DNA from: Verrucomicrobiaceae bacterium
Lineage (GTDB): Bacteria > Verrucomicrobiota > Verrucomicrobiia > Verrucomicrobiales > Verrucomicrobiaceae
DNA length: 64,000 nucleotides
Direction: 5' to 3'
Assembly: GCA_947507875.1 (NCBI GenBank)
Contig: CANNQP010000010.1
Span: forward strand, 1 to 64,000
The number at the start of each line of letters is the position of its first letter. The stretch's first letter is position 1. The translations under genes and the position numbers were made by a program. Shown here piece by piece: positions 17,709 to 28,200 of the stretch. The notes below the pieces were generated by a model. The model did no database searches and was not told the DNA's origin. It saw only the letters and a program-made list of their open reading frames with translations.

Positions 17709-19592
17709 TCACTCAGCCCCGAAGAAGCCGCCGAGCTTGCGGATGCGTGTGGGATGGCGGAGCTTCCGCAGGGCTTTGGCTTCGATCTGACGGATGCGCT
17801 CCCGTGTGACGCGGAACTGCTTGCCGACTTCTTCCAGCGTGCGCCCAGCGCCGTCCACAAGACCAAATCGCTGCTCTAGAACCTCACGCTCTCGGGCACT
17901 CAAGGTATCTAACACGTCCTTCAGTTTGTCCCGAAGCAGGTTCATGGCGGTGAGTTCCATCGGGTCACGCGCTTCTTTGTCCTCAATGAAATCACCGAAC
18001 TCCGTGTCACCTTCGTTGTCACCAACCTTGGCCTGCATGGACACCGGGGTCTGGGCCATGCGTAGCACGGCATTCACGCGCTCGACGGGTAGGTGAATCT
18101 CTTCTGCGATCTCTTCCGGCGTTGGGTCACGGCCGAGTTCCTGGACCAGCTGCTTGTGCACGCGCATCAGCTTGTTGATCGTTTCGATCATGTGCACGGG
18201 GATGCGGATCGTGCGGGCTTGGTCGGCGATGCTGCGTGTGATGGCTTGGCGAATCCACCAGGTGGCGTAGGTGGAGAATTTGTAGCCGCGGCGATATTCG
18301 AATTTCTCGACGGCACGCATGAGGCCCATGTTGCCTTCTTGAATGAGGTCTAGGAAGGAGAGGCCTCGGTTGGTGTATTTTTTGGCGATAGAAATGACAA
18401 GCCGTAGGTTGGCCTCGATCATTTCGGTTTTTGCACGAGTGGCTTCTGTCACACAGCGGCGGATGTCCAAAACGTTGGTTTTGAAATCTTCCGCTTTCAG
18501 CCAGGCTTCATCTTCGAATGTTTCCAGAGCTTTTCGCGGCTCCTGCCGACGTGGGTGACTGGCGATTTCGGCTTCGATGGCTTGCAAATCCACGAGCTTC
18601 TTTTCCATCAGTGCCGTGAAATCTTCGGTGATCTTCTGCTTGAAGAAGAATTTAGCGCAAAGCTTGAAATAAGCTGTTCGGGCTTCCTGAAAGGTGGTTT
18701 GGGCTGCAGCTTTCTTCTTCTCCGCGGCTAAAGTCCGAGCTTTGTTCAGGTCACCGCACTTTTTCAGCAGGTCTTCCGCCTGCTGAATGAGAGGATTCAG
18801 CTTTTTGAAGTAAAGATCTCTTTCTTCAAACTTCCGATCAATGACAAGGCGGTCGAAGCGTTCGCGTCCGGCTTCCAGGTTGCGGGCATTGACTAAATAA
18901 GCAGTCGCTACGAAACCTGTCTGGTGCAGCGTGTCAATCAGGGCTGTCTCAGCGGTCTCGATGCGCTTGGAGATTTCGATTTCCTGCTCGCGGGTCAGCA
19001 GCGGCACTTGGCCCATTTGACGCAAATACATGCGCACTGGATCATCCAAGGTGTCAAGCTTCACCGCTTCGTCCTTGGCGTTGGCTCCGACAGCGATTTT
19101 CCCAGCTCCTGACAAAGGGGCAAGCACGCTGCTCTCGGCCGAGTCGGTGATGCGAATTTCTAGAGACCGCAGTCGGATGATGACCTCTTCAATCAAATCG
19201 GGGGTGACCAGCCCCGCCGGTAGGGCATCATTCAAGTCATCCCAGGTCAGGTGATCTTGATCTTTGGCTTGGCGGATCAGGCCACGGATACGGGACTGAA
19301 TCTCGGGTGAATTGATATCATTAACGACGGGGGCGACGGGGGCGACTTCGGCGTTTTTGCGTGGTCTGCCACGTCCACGCTTTACCAATAGCCCGTCTGC
19401 CGTAATCAGGGACTGAACTTCAGGCTTGGCGACGACGGGATGCTTACGTGGACGTCCACGTCCACGTTTCACAGGGTTTTGTGAAGCTGTTGGAGCAGAT
19501 GCAGGAACTGCCTTAGCAGCCTTGCTTTCTGCTTTAGCAGAGCTGGCCTTGCTGCTTTTGGAAGGAGGTGATTTTTTCGGACGCAAGGCCAT
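17709..19592 (-). CDS. rpoD: Primary sigma factor RpoD with two N-terminal AT-hook-like repeats
   Basis: Housekeeping sigma-70. A Lys/Ser/Ala-rich N-terminus carries two near-identical KRGRGRPRK segments at 42-50 and 71-79, the RGRP core of AT-hook DNA-binding motifs. Region 1.1-like sequence follows (about 95-150). Region 1.2 is [23 protein letters not shown] charged non-conserved region of roughly 150 residues comes next, then region 2 ([39 protein letters not shown]), region 3 and region 4 ([30 protein letters not shown]). All core regions are intact. It heads a minus-strand group with rpe and thyA downstream. The AT-hooks are seen in the sequence; their role is inference. Confidence 0.96.
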   Translation of the reverse strand: MALRPKKSPPSKSSKASSAKAESKAAKAVPASAPTASQNPVKRGRGRPRKHPVVAKPEVQSLITADGLLVKRGRGRPRKNAEVAPVAPVVNDINSPEIQSRIRGLIRQAKDQDHLTWDDLNDALPAGLVTPDLIEEVIIRLRSLEIRITDSAESSVLAPLSGAGKIAVGANAKDEAVKLDTLDDPVRMYLRQMGQVPLLTREQEIEISKRIETAETALIDTLHQTGFVATAYLVNARNLEAGRERFDRLVIDRKFEERDLYFKKLNPLIQQAEDLLKKCGDLNKARTLAAEKKKAAAQTTFQEARTAYFKLCAKFFFKQKITEDFTALMEKKLVDLQAIEAEIASHPRRQEPRKALETFEDEAWLKAEDFKTNVLDIRRCVTEATRAKTEMIEANLRLVISIAKKYTNRGLSFLDLIQEGNMGLMRAVEKFEYRRGYKFSTYATWWIRQAITRSIADQARTIRIPVHMIETINKLMRVHKQLVQELGRDPTPEEIAEEIHLPVERVNAVLRMAQTPVSMQAKVGDNEGDTEFGDFIEDKEARDPMELTAMNLLRDKLKDVLDTLSAREREVLEQRFGLVDGAGRTLEEVGKQFRVTRERIRQIEAKALRKLRHPTRIRKLGGFFGAE

Positions 19593-19800
19593 AGGCTACC
19601 ACAGATGGGTGGCTGCATACCCGGAGGATACAGCCGCCGTGAGGGGGAAGACAAAGTCGGGGCGCGGATTATCAGGGGAGGGCGCGCGCGGTCAAGATGT
19701 TCTTGCTGCTCAATGCAAGGTAGCGGAGCTGACACGGGGGCTGGAATTATCAAAATCTAGCCTGGGACAGGCCCCATCCTGAGGTATAGGTTGCAACTTC

Positions 19801-22089
19801 ATGTCGATGACGGAACGCGCTCCCGCTGTGCCTGCCTGGGTGAAACTTTTGGCGGACTTTCTTTCTACCCACGAGGGGGTAGAGGCTATCCACGTGGATG
19901 CGACAGCGCGTCAGGTGCGGCTGGCTACCCTAGGGCCTGTGGACTCTACGGTCCTGCAGGAGCAGCTTAACGAGGTGCTCCGGCGCTTGGAGGAAGCCGC
20001 ACCCTCCATGGCTAAGCAGAGTTCTTCGCCCTCAGGCCTCAATCTGTCTCAGGAAGCAGGGTTGATCATGCTGGCGAAGCCGGCCTGTCCCACTGCCCCG
20101 AGATTCTGGAAATGGCGCGAGTTCGAGTGGCCCGAGGCGGAGGCGATGGAGCGTCAGAGCGAGGCAGAGTGGCGCGCGCTGGCTGTGCAGGCGGGTCTCT
20201 GTGGTGCTGCACTGGTCGCTGCCTGGATGTTGGAGCGCCATTGGCCTGAGATCCCAGCGCTTTGGGCTCGGGTGTTGTTTGCTGTATCCCTCATCAGTGG
20301 CGGCTGGGATGCGGCCAAGGATGCCTGGGAGAATCTGCGTGAGCGCCGACTCGATGTTCATTTTCTGATGCTTGCGGTGGCCGCAGGAGCGGTGGCCGTT
20401 GGCGCATGGCAGGAGGGGGCCTTGCTGCTCTTCCTTTTTTCGACATCGGGCGCACTCGAGCATTACGTGCTGCACCGCACTCACCGAGAGATTCATGCGC
20501 TAACTCAGGCTGCGCCGAAGCTGGCGCGGGTGGTTTTGCCTGATGCCACTACGGAGCAGCGTGCGGTCAGCCTTTTGCGGCCTGGAGACATCGTGCAAGT
20601 CCGCCCAGCAGAACTTTTTCCTGTGGATGCCAAGATTACGCAAGGCGAGACGGCTGCCGATGAGGCAACCCTGACCGGCGAGTCCGTGCCGGTGGACAAA
20701 GGGGTGGGTGCTATGGTGTACGGCGGTACTTTGAACCTATGGGGCCTTGTTCAGGCGAAGGTCGAGCGTCCAGCAACCCAGAGTGCGCTGGCCCGGATTA
20801 TTCATCTGATTCAGACTGCACAGCAGATGCGTGCCCCCAGCCAGCGATTTACGGATCGATTTGGCACAGGTTACACGCTGGCCACGCTGGGTCTGGTGCT
20901 TTGTATGTTTTTGATCTGGTGGTTGGTGTTAAAGGTGCCTGCTTTTTCGGCGGAGCCGGGTGCGACTTCTGCCTTTTACCGGGCCATGACGCTGCTGGTG
21001 GTGATGAGCCCCTGCGCGTTGGTTTTGTCCATTCCGTCCGCCATTTTAGCCGCCATCGCCTGGGGCGCTCGGCGTGGCATTTTGTTTCGAGGGGGGGCAG
21101 CGATCGAAAAGCTTGGCGAGGTCGATACTGTAGCGATGGATAAAACGGGCACCCTCACCGAGGGCAATCTGAGGGTCACTGCGGTCGAGAGTTTCCCACC
21201 TGGGCAGGAGAAAGAGGTGTTGCGTCTGGCTGCCAGCTTGGATGCTCATTCCAATCATCCCATTGCTCATGCGATTACTCGCTATGCTCAGGCGGAAGGA
21301 TTGACGCTGGGCGAGGTTACCGGCATGCAGTCCCTCCCTGGCATGGGCCTGCGTGGAATCACGGATCGTGGCCTGACCTATGCGGGGCGGCGTGAGTTGA
21401 TCGAGCAGGGCGAGTTTTCCCAATGGTTGAAGGATGTGCCTGATGCTGCCCCAGGCTTGACGGAGGTCTGGTTGCTAAATGCCTCGGTGATGGGTCGCTT
21501 GCTGCTGCGGGATGAGATTCGCTCAGGCAGCCGTGCCGTTTTGAAAAAGCTGGCTGAAGAGGGGCTGACCACGCTCATGCTGACAGGAGATCGCCGTGCC
21601 GCTGCAGCGCAGGTCGCTCGTGATCTCGGCGTGACGGATGTACGTGCTGGCCTGCACCCTGAGGATAAGGTCTCGGTGATTCAAGAATTGACCCGCCAAG
21701 GCCACCGGGTCGCGATGGTGGGGGATGGCGTGAATGATGCGCCTAGCCTTGCTGCGGCGTATGTCAGTCTGGCCATGGGGGCGCGTGGCAGTGACGCAGC
21801 GCTGGAGCAGGCTGATGTTGTGCTGATGCAGGATAAGATTGAAAAGCTGCTCTCTGCGCGCCACATCAGTCTCTGTGCTCGGGCCATTATTCACCAAAAC
21901 CTCGTTATCTCTTTGGGCTCAGTAGCCATCATGGCCTTGGCTGCCCTAGCGGGTCTCGTACCGCTGACGTTGGGTGTGCTGACGCATGAGGGAAGTACGG
22001 TGCTGGTCTGTCTGAATAGCCTACGTCTGCTGTTTGTGAGAGAGCCTGCGAACGTCACGGCGGAGCGACCGGCCAGCCCAGTTGGTTGA
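19801..22089 (+). CDS. P1B-4 type heavy-metal ATPase (Co/Zn/Ni/Fe export)
   Basis: Inner-membrane metal pump. The metal-transport helix carries SPC (VMSPCALVLS near 403) instead of CPC, and a late helix carries HEGST (near 729). This SPC plus HEG(G/S)T combination defines the P1B-4 group (CoaT, CtpD, CzcP, PfeT). The soluble motifs are complete: TLTGES near 293, DKTGTLTEG near 446, HSNHPIAHAI near 484 and VGDGVNDAPSL near 640. The N-terminal 60 residues look like a degraded HMA domain without CxxC. No metal-responsive regulator is adjacent. The 3' end overlaps the convergent unknown gene by 35 bp. Cobalt, zinc or iron cannot be separated from sequence alone. Confidence 0.88.
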   Translation: MSMTERAPAVPAWVKLLADFLSTHEGVEAIHVDATARQVRLATLGPVDSTVLQEQLNEVLRRLEEAAPSMAKQSSSPSGLNLSQEAGLIMLAKPACPTAPRFWKWREFEWPEAEAMERQSEAEWRALAVQAGLCGAALVAAWMLERHWPEIPALWARVLFAVSLISGGWDAAKDAWENLRERRLDVHFLMLAVAAGAVAVGAWQEGALLLFLFSTSGALEHYVLHRTHREIHALTQAAPKLARVVLPDATTEQRAVSLLRPGDIVQVRPAELFPVDAKITQGETAADEATLTGESVPVDKGVGAMVYGGTLNLWGLVQAKVERPATQSALARIIHLIQTAQQMRAPSQRFTDRFGTGYTLATLGLVLCMFLIWWLVLKVPAFSAEPGATSAFYRAMTLLVVMSPCALVLSIPSAILAAIAWGARRGILFRGGAAIEKLGEVDTVAMDKTGTLTEGNLRVTAVESFPPGQEKEVLRLAASLDAHSNHPIAHAITRYAQAEGLTLGEVTGMQSLPGMGLRGITDRGLTYAGRRELIEQGEFSQWLKDVPDAAPGLTEVWLLNASVMGRLLLRDEIRSGSRAVLKKLAEEGLTTLMLTGDRRAAAAQVARDLGVTDVRAGLHPEDKVSVIQELTRQGHRVAMVGDGVNDAPSLAAAYVSLAMGARGSDAALEQADVVLMQDKIEKLLSARHISLCARAIIHQNLVISLGSVAIMALAALAGLVPLTLGVLTHEGSTVLVCLNSLRLLFVREPANVTAERPASPVG

Positions 22090-23569
22090 GCTGTTCCTTT
22101 TGGCTGGGGGACCAGGCTGTCGCATTGGCGTAAATTTGCCGCCGAGCTGCTTCTCTCACAGGTTTTTCCATGCCTGTGCGTGCTGCGGCGAGATGCTTCC
22201 AAAGTTCCAGAGTATCGCTGTCTGCGCGGACACTCGCCAGCAGAGCTGGTAATTCAGCTCGTGTGGTTGGGTCTTCCGGTGGATCGAGGTGGAGCCAAAT
22301 AAGTAAGCGCAGTCGGCGTGGGTCCTCAGCCGATAAGTCGGGTGACTCTCCCTTCAGCAGAGCTTGGTGCTCAGTCCAGCTTCCGCGCTGAACCCGCGAC
22401 CATAGTGCCTTGAGGTCATCGTTCGCGGATTGAATCTGGGAAAGCTCTCTTTGAATCCAGTGCAGGCTGTCTGTGTTCTCAGGACGTTGGACTGGTTTTT
22501 CGTTGAGAGTGGTGGGTGCTGGGGCGGAGACGGAGGGGGCCTCTACGTTGTTTTTGTTGAGATTGTAGGGGCTAATGGCGATGACGACCGCAAGGGCTGC
22601 CGCTCCTACGAGTCCGCCCATGAAGAAAGGCCAAGCATTCATCACCAGCACCTGCGGATTGGCGGAGGGAGAAGCGGTCGCGGGCGGTAGGCTTCCTTCG
22701 CCATGACCCGCCCCTATCTCGCTTCCTCCTGGAATGTTGTCCTTAGGCTCATGCTGCGCGTAGAGGGAATCCGGTGGGGTGAGAGTTTCAGAGGGAGGAC
22801 GCCGCTCATAAAGTTCACGCAAGGCAGCACGTTCCGTCGCCAGTTGCACGGCTATTTCCCACCAGCATGAGGGAACGATGGCCTGAAATAGCTCAATGCC
22901 TTCTTGGCCTGGTTTCAAATGGTCGGCTAATTCATTCAGGGCCGCTCGCTCGGTTGGGTTTTCCCATGTCCAGGATGTGCGCCGGCGTCGCAAGCGATGG
23001 TTCCAAAGTTCTCGCACCTCTTGGTTGCTTCCTCGCAGGATCCGACCCACGGCCATCCACAGCTTAGCTTCCGCGAGACTGTCTCGATGCTCCTCGGTTG
23101 CCTGGGCCTGGGCTAGATTTAGCATCTGCTCTGCTCGGGAATAGCGCATGATGGCCAGCGAGCTGGCTAGCGCCAACATCAGGTGCACTACCTCGGGATT
23201 GTGCATTTTTCCATGTGTTGCGGCCAGGGCTTCCGAAAGCTTGCTCAGACGCGTCGCATCAGCTGCTGCCACCCACTCGAAGGCCACGATCGTTGTCAGC
23301 GTCTGCTGTCCAGATGCTAGCTCGATGATGAGGTCGGGCACCCGTGTCAATGCGGCCAGCATGGCTTCACGCCCCTCAAACAATTCAGCCAGAAATTCAC
23401 TGGCTGGACCTGCCCATTCCGGTTTGACATAGGCGCGGATGCAAAACTCTGCGAAGAGCTTGTCCACGGGCTGCCCAGCCTGGAGCGCAGATTCCAGGGC
23501 CTTAGCAGGAGCCAGAAGCTCAGCAGGAAAGCTAGGATCAGGACGGGAGGCGGGAGTATCCTCGGGCAT
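22055..23569 (-). CDS. Unrecognised protein with one membrane segment
   Basis: No family recognised. The first 280 residues are helix-rich and soluble-looking, with Leu/Ala repeats of the kind seen in HEAT/TPR-like helical proteins (for example VVHLMLALASSLAIMRYSRAEQ). A Pro/Ser-rich stretch precedes a single hydrophobic segment, WPFFMGGLVGAAALAVVIAI, at about 317-336. A linker with Pro/Thr and a further 130-residue helical tail rich in Trp follow. A membrane-anchored scaffold or regulator is possible but unproven. The stop codon overlaps the end of the convergent P1B-4 ATPase. Codon usage matches the neighbours, and the ORF on the opposite strand has no protein character. Confidence 0.65.
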   Translation of the reverse strand: MPEDTPASRPDPSFPAELLAPAKALESALQAGQPVDKLFAEFCIRAYVKPEWAGPASEFLAELFEGREAMLAALTRVPDLIIELASGQQTLTTIVAFEWVAAADATRLSKLSEALAATHGKMHNPEVVHLMLALASSLAIMRYSRAEQMLNLAQAQATEEHRDSLAEAKLWMAVGRILRGSNQEVRELWNHRLRRRRTSWTWENPTERAALNELADHLKPGQEGIELFQAIVPSCWWEIAVQLATERAALRELYERRPPSETLTPPDSLYAQHEPKDNIPGGSEIGAGHGEGSLPPATASPSANPQVLVMNAWPFFMGGLVGAAALAVVIAISPYNLNKNNVEAPSVSAPAPTTLNEKPVQRPENTDSLHWIQRELSQIQSANDDLKALWSRVQRGSWTEHQALLKGESPDLSAEDPRRLRLLIWLHLDPPEDPTTRAELPALLASVRADSDTLELWKHLAAARTGMEKPVREAARRQIYANATAWSPSQKEQLNQLGWPVAPP

Positions 23570-23728
23570 TGGGTTAGCTCTAGGCCTTCTTTGGGAACTG
23601 GCAAGAGACGATAGCCACAGCCCGCATATTGCAGCATTCCATCACGGCGCATGGCTTTCACTGCCAAGCTTGAAAGAGAGCTGTCTTGGCGCACGCCTTC
23701 ATCTTATACTTCCTTCCCCTTTCTAGCC

Positions 23729-25153
23729 ATGAACCTGCTTCGCGATCTTCACGCTGAACACGCACGTTACCTGACCCGTCGTTGGTTTTTCAAAGAGTGT
23801 GGTGTGGGGATGGCCACGCTAGCTGCCATGGATCTCATGCGTGCGCAGGGAGCTAGCCAACCCGTCAGTCCGTTGGCCCAAAAACAGCCGCACCACTCCG
23901 CTCGTGCTAAGCGGGTGATTTATCTTTTCATGGGGGGCGCGCCCAGTCACCTAGAGCTTTTTGATCATAAACCAGAACTCGCCAAATGGGATGGGCAGCT
24001 GCCCCCTGCGGATCTTTTGAAAGGTTATCGAGCGGCCTTCATCAACCCAAATAGCAAGCTGCTTGGGCCCAAGTTCAAATTTGCCCGCCATGGTCAAAGT
24101 GGAGCTGAGATCAGCGAGCTACTTCCGCACACGGCAAAGATCGCCGATGACCTCACGCTCGTCCGCTCCATGAAGACGGACGCATTCAATCACGCTCCTG
24201 CGCAGATCCTGATGAGCACTGGCTCGCAGATCTTTGGTCGGCCTAGTTTTGGGGCCTGGTCACTCTATGGCTTGGGCACGGAGAACCAAGATCTGCCTGG
24301 CTACGTCGTGCTCCAAAGTGGTCAAAAAGGCGCTAGTGGCGGACTTTCAAACTTCGGCTGCGGCTTCCTGCCAACCGTCTATCAAGGCGTGCCTTTTCGC
24401 AGTAGTGGTGAGCCAGTGCTTTATCTGAGTAATCCCAAGGGGATCACTCCACAGGCCCAGCGCCAGACGCTTGATGCCCTGAAGCAGCTCAATGAGGAAC
24501 GGCTTTCCGTGATGGGTGATCCTGAAATCGCCACTCGTATCAATAGTTTCGAGCTTGCCTACCGCATGCAGCACACAGCACCGGAGATCATGGACATCTC
24601 TCAGGAGCCGCAGCACATCCTCGACCTCTATGGTGCCAAGCCCGGCCAGCCCTCCTTTGCCAACAACTGCTTGCTTGCCCGCCGATTGCTGGAACGTGGC
24701 GTCCGCTTCGTTCAGCTCTTCCATGAGGCCTGGGACCATCATGGCGGTCTCGTAGGTGGTCTGAAGCAGCAGTGCGCCCTCACCGATCAAGCCTGCGCCG
24801 CTCTAGTACGCGATTTGAAGCAGCGTGGCCTGCTGGAGGACACCCTCGTCATTTGGGGGGGCGAATTTGGTCGCACGCCCATGGTTCAGGGGGGGAGCGA
24901 TGGACGTGACCACCACCCCAATGCCTTTACCATGTGGTTCGCCGGTGGCGGCATGAGGCCAGGTACCACTCTTGGTGAGAGCGATGCCTTTGGCTTCAAT
25001 GTCACCCAGGACCCTGTTCACGTCCATGACTTGCACGCGACCCTCTTGCACCTCCTTGGCTTCGATCACACGAAGCTTACGGTGAAGTTTCAAGGCCTCG
25101 ATATGCGCCTTACCAATGTCCATGGTGAACTCGTGACAAAGTTGCTGGCGTGA
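23729..25153 (+). CDS. DUF1501 protein, second copy
   Basis: Member of the same family as the 12.5-13.9 kb gene but without an adjacent DUF1549/1553 partner. The chosen start [15 protein letters not shown] gives the usual N-terminus ending in a Tat-like [19 protein letters not shown]. The ORF track is 26 codons longer. Core motifs include [64 protein letters not shown] and [14 protein letters not shown], with [18 protein letters not shown] near the end. Probably secreted through Tat. The substrate is unknown. Confidence 0.85.
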   Translation: MNLLRDLHAEHARYLTRRWFFKECGVGMATLAAMDLMRAQGASQPVSPLAQKQPHHSARAKRVIYLFMGGAPSHLELFDHKPELAKWDGQLPPADLLKGYRAAFINPNSKLLGPKFKFARHGQSGAEISELLPHTAKIADDLTLVRSMKTDAFNHAPAQILMSTGSQIFGRPSFGAWSLYGLGTENQDLPGYVVLQSGQKGASGGLSNFGCGFLPTVYQGVPFRSSGEPVLYLSNPKGITPQAQRQTLDALKQLNEERLSVMGDPEIATRINSFELAYRMQHTAPEIMDISQEPQHILDLYGAKPGQPSFANNCLLARRLLERGVRFVQLFHEAWDHHGGLVGGLKQQCALTDQACAALVRDLKQRGLLEDTLVIWGGEFGRTPMVQGGSDGRDHHPNAFTMWFAGGGMRPGTTLGESDAFGFNVTQDPVHVHDLHATLLHLLGFDHTKLTVKFQGLDMRLTNVHGELVTKLLA

Positions 25154-25249
25154 GGCCAAGCTGTGCTGAGTTAGAGCGCAGGGCACGTCATAGGTTCAAC
25201 CATCGCTAAGGCATAAGGTGAATCGAAGATTAGCCTCATTGCCTTGGCC

Positions 25250-28200
25250 TCATGAAGCGAGGGCAGGAGCCTCCGGCGTTTCATCACCCGGGGACGTCTC
25301 GTCTTCGGTGTGATGCTCGACTTCGGCTGCAACTTCGGCTTCAAGCTGGAGATCCTCAGCTGCTGAGGGGGTGGCTTTTTTCCGGCGCGGTTCGCTTCCG
25401 TCCTCAGTGGTCATGCGAACGCCGACGGGTTTGGACACGCCAAACTCCTGCATGGTGACACCGTAGATGACGTCCGCACGGCCCATGGTACGCTTGTTGT
25501 GAGTAACGATGATGAACTGGGAGTTGTCGATGAAGTTGTCCAGCATCTTGAGGAAGCGAGAGATGTTGGACTCGTCCAGTGGAGCATCCAGCTCGTCCAG
25601 CACGCAGAAGGGGCTGGGCTTCACCTGATAAATGGAGAAGAGCAGGGCCACGGCGGTCATGCTGCGTTCACCGCCCGATAGCAGAGTGATGGTTTGCAGC
25701 TTTTTGCCCGGCGGCTTGGCGATGATGTCGATGCCTGACTCGAGCGGATCGCCTTCGTCGATGAGCATGAGGTCGGCCTTGGCCGTGGGGCCAAACAACT
25801 CGCGGAAATTGTTTTGAAAATTAATCCGAACTTGCTGGAAGGTTTCCGAGAACATGGTCTTCGTCGTCTCGTTGATCTTAGCGATGACTTCGAGAAGCTC
25901 TTCTTTCGACTTCACAAGGTCATTGTATTGGTTTTCCAGGAAGTTGTGCCGCTCTTCTAGCTCTTCAAATTCCTGAATGGCGTCAAGATTGACGGGTCCA
26001 ATGCTTTCAAGTTTCTGGCGCAATTCTCCGACGATCTCAGTGACAAAATCCCAGTCGGGACGCGCATCTTCTCCAGATAGGGGCATGGCATCATCTACAT
26101 CAACATCCTCCTGATCAAAGGAAGCTGTATGTTCTGGCACCTGGGAAGCTTCAGACAAATCTGTAGCTTCGCCCGCAGAAGTCTGTTCAGCTTTCCTGCC
26201 ACGGCTGCGGTTGCGTTTCTGTTCGTCGATCGTGAGTATGAGCGCGTGGTAGTCCGGCTCAAAGGCGCTGATGTGGAAGCTATAGCGTTCCTGAACTTGG
26301 TTCACGAGATTCTCTAATCTCAAGTCGACACGAGTGAGTTGAACCTCAATGCGGTTTCTGCTCTCGGTAAGGCCTTGGCTTTGCTGACGAAGCTGTACGA
26401 GCTGACTTTCCAGGGCATTCACGCGCTCAAACGCAGCGGCCCGTTCTTCTGTACGGCCGTGGAGGTGGTCTTCAATCGCGGCAACGGCTTCGCGCTGGCC
26501 TTCGACCTGTTCAGCAAAGCGGGCGTTTTCTGCCAAACTCTGCTCGATGCGGCCACGCCATGCGGCAATCTCGTTTTCAAAACGATGAATGCTATTTTCG
26601 AGTTCATGCAGGCGACTGGCCATAGGTGCCTTTTGGCGCTCGATGGCATGCAGGCTGTTTTGCTCCAAAGCCAGTGAGTTGCGAAGTTCGCTGAGACGCT
26701 CTTGAGATTCTAATTCACGCCGCAGGAAGGCTTCCATCTCGACTTCGAGCTGCTGCTCATGTTCGCGTGCTCCTTCGAGTTGCTCACGGGCGACTTTGGC
26801 CTCTTCTTGCTGCCATTGGATCTGAGCCTCGGCAGCTTGGATGCGGTTGGCGATCTGGTTTTGATCCCACTCGACGCTTTCCAGCTTGGTGACGGACTGC
26901 TGAAGCGCACGCTGCACGACCGTGACCTGACCGCTGATTTGGGAAAACTCTTCGCGAGAGCGTTGAGATTGCTCGCGGATGAGCACCTCTTCCCTCTGCA
27001 TGTCTTCCAGTTGCTGGCGTAAGGTTTCCGCTGTTTCTTCTTTTTCGAGAAGCTGGTATTCCAGGCCTTCGAGCTCCGCTTTGAGCGTGCGCACCTCTGC
27101 CTCACGACGCAGCGTCGAGGCGCCTTCTTCCTTGGTGGCGCCGCCATGGATGATGCCGTCTGCTCCAATGAATTCGCCTTTCATGGTGGCGACGGAAACA
27201 TCCCTCAAGGTGCGCTTCATGCGCAGTGCGGTGTGCAGATCCTCAACGATCAGTACATTTCCCAGCAGTCGGTCAGTGATGTCTTGCACACCAGGTTTGG
27301 CGCGCACCTTGTCGATCGCCCAGGCGATGCAGCCCTCAGGCACAAGCTGGCGATCGGGTTGCGGCCGCATTGTTAGAAAGTCTGCAGGCAGAAGAGCCGC
27401 TTTTCCTAACTTTTGTTCGGCTAGACGATCAAGAATTTGACCCGCTAGCTCGCTATCGGTCAGCAGCACAGCTTGCAAATGATCATGCAAAGCAGCTTCT
27501 ATCGGGGTGATAAATTGCGGCTCGACTTCGATGGAGGAAGCTAGGATTCCACGAATGCCGACGGAGAAGACTTCAGGGCGATCCAGCCCTTTGAGAACCT
27601 GCTGGGTCCCCTCGGCCAAACCTTCGCCTTTTTGCAGCAGTTGCTCGATGATCTCAATGCGGCTACGACGTTGCGTCAAAGCGCGCTGGAGTTCATTCAG
27701 TTGCTCCATGAGTTCATCCCGTTGACGACGTTTTTCCAAAATGTCACGGGCACAGGTTTTGGCACGTTCATCCAAGTCATTCCGATTATGCTCCAGCTCT
27801 GCGAGCATTTGCTGGAGGTGATCGAATTCGACCTGACTGGCCGCCTTGGCCTGGGCTGCATGTTGAAGGTCATGCGCGAGTGTTTCATGCCGCTGACGAT
27901 CATTGGAAATTTGGCCATTGAGGCTGTGAACGCGTGATTCGGAGGCGGCGATTTGTCCCTCGAACTGGCGGATCATCTCACGCACAGCACGGCGATCTTC
28001 ATCTAGGCGACTGCGGTCAGGAACGATGCTGTTATGCAGCGTAAGATGTTCGTTCAATGCCTGCTGTCGGGTCTCGATGGTAGAGCGTAGCATGTCCATC
28101 TGCTCATCAGCGCTAAGTAACTCGCGGCGTTGCTGTTCAAGCGTTTCTCGTCCTTGCTCGATCTGCTCTTCATTTTGGCGGATGCGCATTTGCAGCTCTT

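Noticed and set aside
25151-25252. TGAGGCCAAG / CTTGGCCTCA inverted repeat spanning the DUF1501 and smc stops
   Set aside because: The arms are about 80 bases apart with no T run, so it is not a simple terminator. It may be coincidence at convergent stop codons.
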